Part shown: piece after piece, positions 1 to 11,864 of the stretch
How the letters are laid out: every line of letters starts with the position of its first letter
Numbering within the stretch: the first letter of the stretch is position 1
Origin: Rhabdophis nuchalis
Taxonomy: Eukaryota > Chordata > Lepidosauria > Squamata > Natricidae
DNA length: 64,000 nt
Direction of reading: 5' to 3'
Assembly: GCA_039707465.1 (NCBI GenBank)
Contig: CM077643.1
Location: 327,770,919-327,834,918 of the forward strand
Notes under the pieces: generated by a model
Told to the model about the DNA's origin: nothing
Seen by the model: only the letters and a program-made list of their open reading frames with translations
Database searches by the model: none
Translations under genes and position numbers: made by a program

Positions 1-63
1 GCAAGTAAAATGTTTAGCGAACATAGCATATTTTGTAGTTTCACTGGTACATATACATTAGTC

Positions 64-131
64 CAGGGGTCCCCAACCTTTGCAACTTTAAGTCTGAAGG
101 ACTTCAGCTTCCAGAATTCTCCAGCCAGCAA
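64..131. mobile_element. hAT-like MITE, left-end fragment
   Basis: The piece starts with a CAGGGGTCCCCAACC-type terminus and continues through a 'gcaactttaag...ggacttcagcttccagaattc' body. The same body order is seen in the elements at 48868-48972 and 49427-52903. Only the left half is present and no right terminus was found. Assignment rests on shared sequence within this window and on resemblance to hAT-Charlie-type termini. Confidence 0.45.
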
Positions 132-3100
132 AACTGCAAATATGCAGTTTGTTTCATTTGGCCAATGCTTTTTCATAAAGACTTAAAAATATCTAATAGG
201 AAGGAGAAGGAGACATGGCATTTGCCTTTGCAACAAGCAGTAAGAATTAAATGCAAATGTGAAGTAATTTTTAGATTAGGTCAACAATTCTGTTTTTTCA
301 GAAGTGTTTCTCAGTGCCAAGGTCTATTTCTGTTTAGGGTGATGAACATCTTCTTCCTTGTTAACTTCCTGGTTAGACTCTGGCTGAGATGGCAGATGAG
401 GCACATTCTCACATTAGCAATGGGACAGCTCCTTTCACACTCAAGAGCAGCAAGCCAATTTAGGATACAGAGCAGGTCAAATCTTCCAATACTTTGCAAT
501 TTCTCTCCACTTTTCAGCTTCTGCTGCCTGGGGCCATTGTCTTTCACCTATCAGAAGAGTCACCCCTAACAATCAAGAAAGCCACTGAGTTAATTAAAAG
601 AGTATTTAATTCAGCTAACCATAGTATTTCTTTCAAATTGTAATTAGGATTCTTTGACTAGAGGATAATTTCATCTGTACTTCCTCTTTGTCATATTACC
701 TGTCTAGTTTTTCATAGTCAAAACTACCTTTTTAATGTTATGTGAAGTTTTCACTTTCTTTGCTCTTTCTATTCTTCATCTCAATCATCCAGTGTGCATG
801 TCCTAGCATGCAAGCCTTTGTAGTTACTTGTCTCAGTTTGCAGACTATTAAATTAATGGCTGTTGCACTGAATTGCAAACTGCAATACTAATGGAACATT
901 GGTTTTAATTTCAGATCGGTATCTGTTGAATACTGAAGTACAAATGGGTTTCTAGAACACAAGGCATGGGCTCCAGCTTTTATGTCTCTCAAAGCTTTAA
1001 TTCCCCTGATTTTATCATCTAGATAATAATAATTGTCAAACAAGATTTATATCAAATGCTTTCTCCCTATCAGGTACTGAACAATGCAATACAGAACCAG
1101 AAGAGCAATTCAGGTTGAATGTCAAGACCTGTTAAACTTATAGTTATGCTTCGTTGTGTTCCCTGTACTGCACTGGGGAAGGTAATATGCTCTGGCATTA
1201 AGGCAGACTTTAATTTCACTTTGTCTGTGGTACTCTGCCATAGGAACTTACAATTAAAAATAAATGAAAGGGATCAACACTCCCTGACTTCATTTTAAGG
1301 GAAGTGCTCTGTAAATGTTTCTGGAAAACATAGCATCATCATGGGAATTCAGGTCCTGCTTTATAGTGCAATGCTGTGATAGCTGACAACCAGTGGAAAG
1401 TTTGAAGTCAGTTATCTTGCAATCTTGACTGTTTATTAGCTAATTAATTAAAAATATCTATTCACAGTTAGTATTCCTGGTGCAACTTATAAACGTTTAG
1501 AGCTGAGCCTATTTAATTTGCTCAACACTTAATTTTCATCCTCCTGTAGAAAAGGGCCATTCGGAAGAATTGGGGGCCAGTTTTTTTGGTATATGATTTT
1601 TAAAAATCCTGTGGGGGTCCTAGAATTACATTGAGTCCAGGAGGCAAAATCTACCTACGTGATCAATACATTTTTGCAGTGAAAAAAAATTAATTTTAGG
1701 AAAAAGCTGTGGGTTCAACTCTTAAGAAAATGTCAAAGAACCTGTCCTACATAAGGGAAATGTGGATGAATTTCTCTGCTCATAAATTTGAATAACAATT
1801 TCTCCAATAGAAGCAGATGCCTACATGATCAAAATCAAATGTAGCTCAGTAGGAATGATCCTATAAATTCACTGCCTTGCAGTAAAAAAGAATGGTGAGA
1901 AAGAGGTTTTATGTTTTCTTTTTAAAAATCCATCATATTGTGATTAAAGAGAAAAAATCCATTTGAATTGTTTTAAAACAGCTCCCCGTCAGGAATATGA
2001 CTCATTGTTCCCAAATCCCTTGTGATTTCTTTATTAGCTTCAGTCTTTTAAACATAAGGGTTTCTAACCTCAGGAAGATCTAGTCTTGGAAGAGAAATCT
2101 GGGTTTGGATCTTCCTGAATTTGGAGCTAGCTTAGAGGTATGTCTAATGCATCCTAAATTGCTATCTTGGAGATCAAAGAATTCTGGATTGACTCCACTC
2201 GAATTAAAATAATTGATTTTATTCATTGTTAATTCTATCTAATACAACTATTTAATGTGGAAAACTGAATTTTAATAATCTGTGTTCATGTTCTGACATA
2301 ACTGTGCCACGTGGTCTCCCATTCCAGTAAAAGAGGAACATTTTGGCTCCATCTATCTCACAGATGTTCTTACAGCATCTGAGTATCCTGCTAGATCTTC
2401 TGATGAGGCTAATTGCTAGTTTCTATTTAGGCAGCTGCAAGATATGAGGAACGATCAATTCCACTTCTTTTATGATGAATAGAAAGTAGTATAATTGGAC
2501 TGTCAGGCCTGCAGCCATTTTTTCGTTTGGATCTTTGGCCTACCACACTTCTTGTTATTCTACTATGTATTTTCTATTGTGGGAAAATTGGAGGGGAAAT
2601 TATAGGAGTGAGATGTGATGTAGCCATAACAAAATTATTTCTAGAAAGCCAGGGTCATTCTTTGTCTTTGTACCTTTGCACCTGACTGGAACTGGATGGG
2701 TGGAACTGTCAGCATGGCAATGGAAGATTGGACCATGCCATGGACTTGTGGGTATGGGGGCAAGATTTTGAACTTTCAACTGGGTGGGGAAAACCAGGAA
2801 GCTTTCAGATCCAGGTTTTCCCAGATGTGCCAACATGGCTCTCTTAATAAATTGGAACTTTGAGCAATACTTTGCTTTGGACTCTGATTTACTTTTGGAT
2901 GTTATTTGGAACCCTGACATGGACATTTCTTAACAATAAGCAATGGCTAATGTGTTCTTTCATAGAAAAATGCTTCCAAATCAGTCTTCCTACAGTATTG
3001 CAAAGACAAATGAACAGACTATGCTACTTCATTTCCAAGTAGGGACCATTTTTGTCTCCTAGACCACATTTCAATCTGACATGTACAGTTTTTTACTAGT

Positions 3101-4026
3101 TTTATGTCTCATTTTTAACAGCCTTGTATGTTTTTGCTATGTGGTAGAGGAAACAAGGAATTTATAATGCTATACTAACATTTCATTTGGAGATACAATT
3201 CAAAGGCAATTCAATCAAGGCTCTGAATCAAATCTCCTTGAACACAACTGACAATTTGGATTGAATCATCAAACCAAATTGGATGCTTTGAAATCAGTTC
3301 AACCATAGTGTCTGCCTATACGCAAACCCACTTTTGAAAATCAAACGAAGTTACATAGGGAAGTGGGGGATAAAGATACAGTTTCCATGATTGTAACTAA
3401 TAGAACCTGCACAAAGTTATAGTTATTTTTTTCCTGATTATACAGCCTGGAATTGTGAAGCACTTTTGTACACTTAGTTTACTTTAAACTCAGAGAAGAT
3501 TGATTTTCCTGTATTTTATTTTCAATGAAGCTCTCACTTTGATTCCAGCAGAAGGAAAATGAGAAGGATCTATAACTAGAATTGGTACCAATCCTTGTCA
3601 TGAAAGCTGAATCTCTACTTCCATGAGCTGATAACTGAACCTGTTTGCACAAACACCTGTAGATTTGGCTGCCCATATTCCTGCAAAAAAGGATCAAAGT
3701 TTGTATTTTTTCCTTCAGATTCTTGAAAGAGGAACATGAACTTTATTTTGCTGTTTTCTTTCCTTTTCCCTTTCTTTTTCCCACCCTCTCTTCTTTTTCT
3801 TCCCTATTCCCCTTTGTTTTTGCTGCTTGTCTAGGATTTATTATAAGCACACTCTTGAGCTGACTGAACAGTAGTGCTTAAGACTTTCAACATCTCAAAG
3901 GCTTTGTTTTATTCTGCTAAGCTGAAGTTGCATCTGTACGTATTATTCGCCCTATGTGTTTCATAGTTATTTATAGAGTTGAAAAGATTATAAGGCCACA
4001 CTTTTTCTGTTTGTTTCTGTTTATTC
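132..4026. other. unique AT-rich non-coding DNA
   Basis: No repeat family, RNA gene or convincing exon was recognised. Open frames here are at most about 134 codons, have no recognisable domain and overlap on both strands, as expected by chance. Intergenic or intronic DNA is the best description. Confidence 0.6.
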
Positions 4027-4053
4027 CATCCATCCATCCATCCATCCATCCAT
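4027..4053. repeat. (CATC)n microsatellite
   Basis: About six and a half perfect CATC units lie in unique DNA about 120 bp upstream of a hAT MITE. Confidence 0.9.
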
Positions 4054-4171
4054 TTTCTTTCCTATACATTAATTGATAGTGTTATATTACTGTGATAATA
4101 TTCTTACATTACAGAACAAACAGGTATAAATATTTAAAACATGCTTGCCATCACAAAAGATTATTATGAAC

Positions 4172-4427
4172 CAGTGGTGGGATTCATTTTTTTTTTACTA
4201 CCAGTTCTGTGGCCATGGCTTGGTGGGCGTGGCAGGGGAAGAATACTGTAATATCTCTATTCCTTCCCCACTCCAGGGGAATGTTAATGCAAAATCCCCA
4301 TTTCCTCCAGATCAGCTGGGACTCGGGAGGCAGAGAATAGATGGGGGCAGAGTGGTTCTCTGAACTACTCAAAATTTCCAGGGCTGGTTCTCCAGAACTG
4401 GTCAGAATCTGCTGAATACCACCTCTG
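4172..4427. mobile_element. hAT-like MITE, family 'CAGTGGTGGGATTC'
   Basis: This is a complete 256-bp element. It starts CAGTGGTGGGATTC and ends ATACCACCTCTG, giving short imperfect terminal inverted repeats of CAGNGGTGG type. The flanking 8-mers are TTATGAAC (4164-4171) and TTATGAAG (4428-4435), a 7 of 8 match to an 8-bp TSD as hAT transposases make. It has no coding capacity, so an autonomous element elsewhere must have mobilised it. Sister copies lie at 26719-27522, 57386-57639 and, as a fragment, 34060-34186. Confidence 0.85.
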
Positions 4428-4686
4428 TTATGAAGCACAGTGAGCCAGAAAATCCAATATCCTATTGAGAAAACACTTCTGGAAAAAGAACCAAATCACT
4501 GTTTTGTGACAGAACTTTCACATTTATCTGGGTGGAAAATGAGCAGTTGGACTTTGACTATTAGCAACGCTCTCCATTTCATTGTACAAAAAGGATTCAG
4601 AAGGAACCCCCCCCCCCCAGCTCAGTATCATCTATGGAAAACCATTGAATTAGAGCAGTGAGAGAGACAATGATAGTTCTGGAGAT

Positions 4687-5232
4687 TGATTGATTTGATT
4701 TATTGGATTTATATGCCGCCCTTCTCCCAAAGGACTCAGGGCAGCGTACAACATAAGAAACACATAATACAAAAGTTAAAAAGAGATTAAGTAAAGAATC
4801 CAATAACCAATAAGCAATAAATTAATTAACAATTTACACATTATGGTATAAAATAAATTAAATTTGGAATTAAAATTAATAAGTTATTTTGTTCCGGCCA
4901 GGCCGGCTTGCTGAAAAAGCCAGCTTTTTAGGGCACACTGGAAGGACAGGACATCGGGAATTATGCGAAGCTCTAGGGGTAGTCATTCCAAAGGGAAGGC
5001 GCTCTCACAGAGAAGGCTCTCCCTCTGGGGGTCTCCAGCTGACACTGTCTGGCTGACAGCACCCTGAGGAGGCCAACTCTGTGGGATCGTATTGGACGAT
5101 GGGAGGCTACCGGTGGCAGTAGGTGGTCTCGCAAGTACCCTGGGCCTAAGCCAGGGAGCGCTTTAAAGGTCATAATTAGTACCTTGAATCGCACCCGGAA
5201 AACAACCGGCAATCAGTGCAGGCCGCCTGGAG
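4687..5232 (-). mobile_element. L2-clade LINE, 5'-truncated 3' end
   Basis: On the minus strand this carries the last part of the ORF2 C-terminal region (frame 5212-4973: FRVRFKVLIMTFKALPGLGPGYLRD, then GRAFSV and LWND), followed by the 3' UTR and the L2 hairpin, seen on the plus strand as TATGCCGCCC...GGGCAGCG near 4713-4746. The frame is open over only 79 residues and the rest has decayed. Sequence and tail resemble the older AAAT-tailed subfamily. It lies about 260 bp from the MITE at 4172. Confidence 0.85.
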
Positions 5233-5604
5233 TTATTATGGTATTATGAATGGATAGCTCCAAGACATTCAACAGTCTCAAAGAATTACATTGTTAGTTT
5301 GGTAGTTTTACATTGAACTATCTGAATTGAACTGTCATGGAATCCTAGGTAAGAAGGATTAATTTATTTATATAATTTATATACCACTCGTCTCTCTATC
5401 CTTTTCATTTTAATGAAACTTCCTGACCTTAAGAATGACTAATATACAAGTATAATTCACTGCTTGCCCTTTTCCCATTTTTGAAGGCAGTTTTCCTATT
5501 AAAGAATACAAAATGCAAATTGTGAGAAATGGTTTATCGGAAGGTATGTACAGAAGGTGATTGTACATACTTTTTTGTGTGGCCAAAGAAGTAATATAGA
5601 GATA

Positions 5605-5958
5605 AAAGGTAAAGGTTCCCTTCACACATATGGGCTAGCCGTTCCTGACTCTAGGGAGCGGTGCTCATCTCCATTACAAAGCCGAAGAGCCCCTGCTGTC
5701 CGAAGACGTCCCCATTGTCATGTGGCCGGCATGACGAAACACCAAAGGCGCACGGAACGCTGTTACCTTCCCACCAAAGGTGGTCCCTATTTTTGTACTT
5801 GCAATTTTACATGGTTTCGAACTGCTAGGTTGGCAGAAGCTGGGACAAGTAATGGGAGCTCACACCGTTACGCAGTGCTAGGGATTCAAACCGCCAAACT
5901 GCCAACCTTTCTGATTGACAAGGTCAACATCTTAGCCACTGAGCCACTGCATCCCCCA
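5605..5958 (-). mobile_element. Sauria-type tRNA-derived SINE, full length
   Basis: Read on the minus strand, the element begins with a tRNA-like head. An A-box-like TGGCTCAGTGGC (about 5936-5947) and a B-box-like GGTTTGAATCCC (5881-5892) suit an internal RNA polymerase III promoter. The body runs to a 3' end near 5605 reading CTTTACCTTT. Flanking 12-mers AATATAGAGATA (5593-5604) and AATATACAGATA (5959-5970) agree at 11 of 12 positions, as expected for a LINE-mediated TSD. Sauria SINEs are known to borrow BovB-type machinery; no BovB was recognised here. It is not a functional tRNA gene, because the cloverleaf does not continue past the head. Confidence 0.8.
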
Positions 5959-5970
5959 AATATACAGATA

Positions 5971-7760
5971 GTTTGAAACAAATTAGAGATTTGAAAAAGA
6001 AAAAAAATGTGTGAAATTGAATTTAATGGGCTCATGTATGCAAAATTCCACAAAGAATACCGTACCGGATTCTGTACATATACAGGGATCCCACGGCATA
6101 GTTTGTCAGAGGTACTGGCACATAAAACCCAGGTTCTCTTTTTCATTTCAGACCCACAGAAAGCAGATATTACTTTATTTACAGCTATTTAACTTACGGC
6201 CCTCTCAAATGTGTATTAACTATACTGTAACCTGTCCAGACTGATTCAATGACCCTCTTGTGGCATTTAACAAAACAAATATATATTTAAAGTCAAGGGA
6301 AGCCTGTTTCCCCTCTGCTGAGAATGTGAGAGTAAATCTCAAGCAATGTGCCTAAGGCCAAATGAAATTGCAACCAAGGTCTTCCAGGTTTACAACCCAC
6401 TCACTTAACCACTATATTCTTTATAACTACATTGTGAAATAGAGATCAAGTAGGAATATAGTAACTTTCCATTTTAATGAAAGTTTATTTCAGATTTTTC
6501 AGACTGACTCATGGTCCAATCCTTTGAAAGAACCACCTCTCCAATAGTTCTTTAATCAAATCGTAAGCATATAAATGCATTGTTATAAGCATAGAAGTAC
6601 ATTAAAAGTGCAGACAGAAAGATATATGCAAGGGGAAGCAATGAGAAAGCAGTTTTTTTTTTTTACTGATTTAACAATACAACATGCATTACTTATATTT
6701 CAGAGGATAAAATGCTGCTATTACTCATAAACAAACAATTTGCAGAGCAAACATATACATGTTTACTCAGAAATAAGTCCCACTCTGTTTCATGATTCTG
6801 GCATTTTGGGAATTGGAGTTCCAAATTTAAATACCTTAGTTTGTATAGGCAAAACTGTGACCAGTAACACAAAGAAAAGGGGAAATGATTTGCTAGGTGA
6901 CCAGATATGCCTCTGAACTCTTGCTATAAGAGAAGTAGGTATAAATAAAAGCTGAAAATATGATGCTATTTAAAATGGTATTATTTCTCAGAAACAGCTC
7001 AGATAATTTTAATATTGTGTGGAGCATGAGTCATTTCCTCCTAATAGTGAAGTTTTTCTTAATAAAAACTTTTGGCATAGTTTTCTGAGAGGGAAAATGG
7101 TTAATGTGGTGGTAGAGAGTAATGACTTGTTCATCTCAATGAAGTTCACTGGGGATGAGAATCCCAGATGGATTCTAAACTTCAAAGAGGAGGTTAGGTT
7201 TTCTTCTTCATCAGCTGTCATCATGTAGGCCCAAATGAGGATTCACATTTTAATTTGTTCTTCTCCTGAAAAGAGATGAGACGTCACCTCACCATCATTT
7301 ATAGCTGAAATGTGACAGTGCAGTTTTTGTTGATGTTGAAGACTATAATAGGCATGCTTGGGTTCACTTCCAACACTTACACTTTCTGGAAGTAGGTTCT
7401 ACCAGCTCTGGACGACCCTGTTGTTAAATTTTCTGAAATTTTGTGAGCTGCTAAAGAGCAGAGCTGACCTGCAATAGCTAGCATGCCAATCAGCTGTTCA
7501 ACAGCTACTGGTGTGATGCAGAGGCCGTTGTTATCCATTTACTAGCACACTACTGTTTCCAGTCCATCAATACTTTGGCATAAAATCCTTCTCTTTCTCA
7601 ATTTTTATTAAAGATTTAATTGCATTTAGGGAAAGCTAATGCAAACTAAGCTCCGAAAAGAAGTAGAAATTATTAAATTATTAAAAGTACAAAAGAAATG
7701 GTATATAATGGTATATCCCAAAACAGCCCCCAAAACAACCAAAATGAGACAAAAAAAAAC
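5971..7760. other. unique non-coding DNA
   Basis: No recognised repeat or exon. The opposing short frames around 7009-7228 overlap on both strands and look fortuitous. Around 7350-7560 the DNA is less AT-rich and may be an unclassified old repeat, but no termini were found. Confidence 0.5.
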
Positions 7761-7853
7761 CAAGCATGCACGTGCTGGCCAGCTGGTCTTCGGGTTGCTG
7801 GTGCTCCACACATTACAATTTGGGCACGACGCCAAAAAGCTTCGCCTTCACTG
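7761..7853. mobile_element. hAT-like MITE right-end fragment, family 'GTGATGGCGAACC'
   Basis: The stretch from 'gcatgcacgtgctggccagctgg' to the terminal 'cttcgccttcactg' follows the right half of the family seen complete at 13826-14269. The left half is missing. The terminus has a substitution (TTCACTG for ATCACTG), consistent with age. Confidence 0.55.
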
Positions 7854-9299
7854 CTCTGTATTGTCTCTCTGTGTGCCAGGTATATATAATATCAACATTC
7901 AGCAAATGGATATTGGACTGCAGCTCCCTCTTAAGTTAGAGCTTAGCTGTGATGAAAAACTACTTAATTTCTATAAAGAGCCAGAGTTGAAAAGGTGGAG
8001 CAAGCTTATTAAAATTAAATTTATTTTAATTATGAATGTATTGATTAGAACATACAGTGCACTGTAGTTCAAACTGAGATTTTCAGTCCTCCTAATTTAT
8101 TCTTTCTGATTTGTCATTTTAAATTCTTTTTTATTACTTTTGTATTTCAGTTTTAAAACTATACAAGGTGTGTGTGTGTGTGTGTGTTTGTGTGTTAACC
8201 ATAGCAACAACTGAAAAGATTTCTGTTCCTTCCAATCAGGATGCTGCAATAAAGACAATTTGGAGCTGAGTTATCAAACATAGATGTCTGTACGAAAATC
8301 CTGTAACTGAGTTCTCAGAACTAGTAATGAAAGCCAAAGTCGGATCTAAGAATAAATTCTATACCAATATCCTTTATTATTTATTATGGCAAAATTTTAA
8401 GAATGTGAGTACACCATTGAATCATTGTACAAATGCTTGGCTCCAGCTAATAATTCTCAGAGATTTCCCCTCTTTATTTAGATATATGAAATTAATGGAC
8501 CTGATCCTTTTTGTATTCTTTAATTGAATGAAGTTAGACCATTTTAATCACATATTTGAAATTATGGCTTCCACAATCCCCTTATCATTATCCATGCTGA
8601 TTAAGGCTGATTGGATTTGAAATCCAAACATCTGCAAGTCATTTCTTTTTCCTTCCCTTTGCATCTGTAGAGAAATTAGTCTTTTACAGTAATGAGTGTT
8701 AACATCCAATTAATCTCTCATTATCATACAGGTAGGTAGCAAAATCATAACCGAGAACAAAGGTAGCAAGATTCAAAGCAGCCATTACCATCTATTATAC
8801 CTGTCTCCTATGAAAGTGATTGAAGAAAAACCAATGGTTTTTTTCCCCTTGTGACAAGAAATGTTGACTCGATTACAACGCAGTAAATCTAAGGCAGTAT
8901 TTATAATGCCCAGTGTCATTGCGCACAAGATAGCCTACATTGAAACAATCCATATCATGGTTTAAAATGATATAACCAACACATTAGGCTAAGATAAATG
9001 TAGGTTTTCCCATACATTTATCTGAAACTGCAACAAATACCCACTCTACTATACACGTGTATTTTATCTATTCTAGTAGATTGTTCAAAACAGCTGGTTT
9101 GGTTTAGTGATTAAGGCATCAGGCTACAAATTATAAGTTCTAGTCATGCCTTAGGCACAGTCCTGGGGCAGCCATTTTCTGTCATCCCTATGAGGAATGC
9201 CAAACCACTTCTGAAAAAAACCTTGTCAAGAAAGCTGGAATTCACCCAAGCAATGACCAATAGTAAAAAACTGACTAGAAGGAGATCTCTCTCTCTCCT
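7854..9299. other. unique DNA with a possible conserved non-coding block
   Basis: Contains a short (TG)n tract at 8169-8189. The part around 8550-8840 is repeat-free, has balanced composition and several TAAT/ATTA cores, and could be a conserved non-coding element. That is inference only. No exon was recognised. Confidence 0.4.
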
Positions 9300-9390
9300 T
9301 TCCCCACCTGCCTGCCTGCCTGCCTGCCTGTCTGCCTGCCTGCCTCTCTCTCCCTCTCTCTCTCTCCTCTCTCTCTCTCAAATACAAGCA
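9300..9390. repeat. (TGCC)n followed by (CT)n low-complexity tract
   Basis: About nine TGCC/TGTC units are followed by a CT-rich run. The tract directly abuts the LTR-like block at 9402. Confidence 0.9.
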
Positions 9391-9401
9391 GCATGAAGCG
9401 A

Positions 9402-9912
9402 GTCCTCGCCTGATAAACCTTTTTTATTTAATTTACAGGGAATTCCTCTCTAGCAACGTCCCTGCCTTTCAAGTTAGTTCACAATTGCTGACGTCTATCA
9501 GGCTTGGAGAGTGGCCAGGCTGATGTCTTTCAGACCCTGCAATACTTGGCAAGAATATAGGAATGAACTAATTGTCTCCTGCAAACACCCCTATCCTCTC
9601 ACTCCTCTTTTATTCCCTATGGGAGAGGCCATCCATTGGCCACCTGTGGATTTACTCCCAAGTTGACCCTTATTCCTTAGCTATTCCCTTCATCTGGCAA
9701 CTCTGGGAACAGGCTCCAGCTGTTTGTCTGCCTCACTGATGTCTGACTCCAAAGCCAGGTAATAACTGTCAGACGGCCCTGGCCCCATCTCTGCCTCTGA
9801 CCCAGAGCACTCTTCAGAGCCTTTCCCAGACTCCAGGGTTGACCCATGTTCCTCCCCAACCTCTCACTGTCCGAATCTGCTGCCAGCTCTGCTCCACTGG
9901 TGGGCCACAACA
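9402..9912 (-). mobile_element. possible solo LTR of an endogenous retrovirus or LTR retrotransposon
   Basis: On the minus strand the block opens TGTTGTGGCCCACC. It has a TATA-like GAATAAAAGAGGAG about 290 bases in, then an AATAAA (ATTAAATAAAAAAGG) shortly before the end, and finishes ...GCTTCA. The order U3, TATA, R, polyadenylation signal and the TG...CA ends suit an LTR of about 510 bp. I could not find a matching 4-6 bp TSD or any internal gag, pol or env sequence. If the call is right it is a solo LTR left by recombination. The 97-codon frame inside it is not a gene. Confidence 0.45.
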
Positions 9913-10128
9913 TTTCTGTGACCACATAAATTTGAGAAAGGCAGTGTTTAACGAAGAGAAGATAATTCAAATTCTCATTGTTTAATGAATAATGTTTTGA
10001 ACAATGGGGAATATAATCCTAAATTAGATCAGCAAATTGGAATTTATCATAATTTACATCTTTCAGATATTATTCTTCTAATTGAATTTAAAAGTGTTTT
10101 AACATGAGCTTTAATTTTGGAGACGATA

Positions 10129-10262
10129 CAAGGGTGTCAAACTGGTGGCCCATGGGCTGGATGTGTCACACTCAAACCACACCTACCCCAGCTCTGCAAA
10201 GGGGAAAAACATTGTGAAATATCACATGACATCAACCTGATGCTGTGAGTTTGACACCCGTG
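10129..10262. mobile_element. short MITE with GGGTGTCAAAC terminal inverted repeats
   Basis: The 134-bp unit begins CAAGGGTGTCAAAC and ends GTTTGACACCCGTG, so terminal inverted repeats of about 12 bp are visible. No convincing TSD was found (flanks AGACGATA and ATCTACAA). A right-end fragment of the same family lies at 40121-40165. Confidence 0.7.
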
Positions 10263-11499
10263 ATCTACAACATGACTAAGGATCTCAAAGTTGCTCTAAT
10301 TGGACTCTGGTTGCTTTATGACTATTTTGCATCCTTCAGAGTTTTCAAGCTTGCATTGCTGAAATTCAGCATTATTTAATTGGCTGTTCCCCACCCATGA
10401 ACATGCATTTAAAGAATTCATCCTTTCTGCCTCCAGTAAAATCATTGTGTCGCCACAAAGCCCTTAGAGGCCTCAAGAACATTTTTTTAAATGTTCTATA
10501 GCTACAGAAATGTTGCTTATCCCTAGTTAAACATGGATCTTATTTGAAGGGTAAGCTATTTCATTTTTTATTAATGTTATATAGATGAAAATGGGTTACA
10601 AATTGTTTATCAAAGAAATCCATTTAATAAAATACCTTAACATTTATTGCTGAAATCATACCTCAGAGTTCAAATTTGCTTAGAAAGTTTTCTTAATGCA
10701 TTAAATTTCCACAGCATTCAGAGTAACAGCTCATGGTAGAGGCAATTTATATTCAACTGGCATGTAAATAAGCTTATATATGTTTGATTAGGCAATTTAA
10801 GCATTGTTTAAAATGAGCTGCAATGAGATAACCTTCACTCACTTAATAAATCATCATTAATTTTAATCAGCCATATTTGTTGGGAGTTTTTGTGCCGCTA
10901 TCGCAAAAGGCTTAATTAGAATCTAATGTAGCATTTACATCTGTGTCTTCTAGCAAAAAGGCTGCCTTAATGAAAATGTGTGTCTTTTTCTCTTGAAAAT
11001 GAAATGACCCAAGTTGACTTTTCAGTCCATGTACTCTTTAGCTGGAATAGGTGGCATTCCGCTAATCATATACTGTGTTTCACATTTCAGTCATGTACTG
11101 GCAAGGAAAACATTATCAAATTGCTGCTTTGCATATTGAAATGCTGAAATGTACCATACATTTGAAAAAAATAATAATGATATTTATCTCAGCTCTTCTT
11201 GGCACAATCGGTTCTCCCAGCCTTTCTCAAGAGCATGAGAACTGTAATGGATAAAGTCAGGGATCACATTTGAATTTGTGGACTGGAAGCAATATTCCTA
11301 GATCTAAAGATTCTCAAATTGGTAGTTGTAAAAATTTGGAGGACATCAGTTTGGGAAAGATATTCCTCCCCCCCCCCCCAATAAATTGTAGACTTGGAAG
11401 ATGAAAATGGTTAATTTATTCTGATCTTCTTCATTCCAGAAAAATAAGACAGCATATACCATATGTGTTATGATTTAGCTTAATGAGTAATGGTTTTGT
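10263..11499. other. unique DNA; candidate conserved non-coding element at about 10600-11200
   Basis: The interval holds no recognised transposon, only a C run at about 11369-11379. Around 10600-11170 the sequence is rich in homeodomain-type cores (TTAATTAG, CATTAATT, TAATCA) without simple-sequence character. It looks like an enhancer-type conserved block, but this is inference from texture only. No open frame with coding character was found. Confidence 0.4.
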
Positions 11500-11668
11500 C
11501 TTACCTTCACTACCGGTTCGGAACTGGGTGCGCGTGTGGTGCTTATGTGCATGCACAAAAACTTCTGCACATGTGCAGAGCATCCATGATGACATCTGGA
11601 CGGGGGAGCGGAGCCTCCCACCACCGCCACTACTGATTCGCCCAAAGCGGGGCAAACCAGCAGAATAA
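11500..11668. mobile_element. hAT-like MITE fragment, GC-rich
   Basis: A GC-rich insert in AT-rich DNA with CACTACCGGTTCGG near the left and GGGCAAACCAGCAG near the right. The ACCGGTT motif also occurs in the MITE families at 4172 and 57386. Clean termini and a TSD were not resolved. Confidence 0.4.
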
Positions 11669-11694
11669 CATCTCTGAGCTTAATGTCAGTTAAT

Positions 11695-11864
11695 GGCAAA
11701 GATGCTTTTTCAAAAGGCAACTAGACTTTGTTTTTCCTTGAAGATGTTTCATTTCTCATCCCCGAAGCTTGAGTCAGAACTGAAGAAGCTACTTGGATGA
11801 GAAGCAAAATGTTTTCAAGGAAAAACAAAGTCGAGTTGCCTTTTATAAAAAACACCTTTGGGAC
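11695..11864. mobile_element. palindromic repeat with hammerhead-like arms
   Basis: Left arm (ggcaactagacttt...gaagatgtttcatttctcatcc) and right arm (ggatgagaagcaaaatgtttt...aaagtcgagttgcc) are inverted copies around a centre near 11780. The right arm on the plus strand holds CTGAAGA, a stem-forming segment and AAAATGTT. The left arm read on the minus strand ends GAAACATC. Related copies lie at 28344-28500 and 45294-45521. Family identity is uncertain; a Penelope-like origin or a foldback DNA transposon are both possible. Confidence 0.65.

Noticed and set aside
5880..5958. Possible tRNA gene on the minus strand
   Set aside because: A- and B-box motifs are present, but the sequence is the head of a SINE with a TSD and does not complete a tRNA cloverleaf.
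5557..5976. 139-codon plus-strand frame
   Set aside because: It lies antisense across a Sauria-type SINE and has no independent support.
9190..9396. 68-codon frame with Pro/Ala/Cys/Leu repeats
   Set aside because: It runs into the TGCC/CT low-complexity tract.
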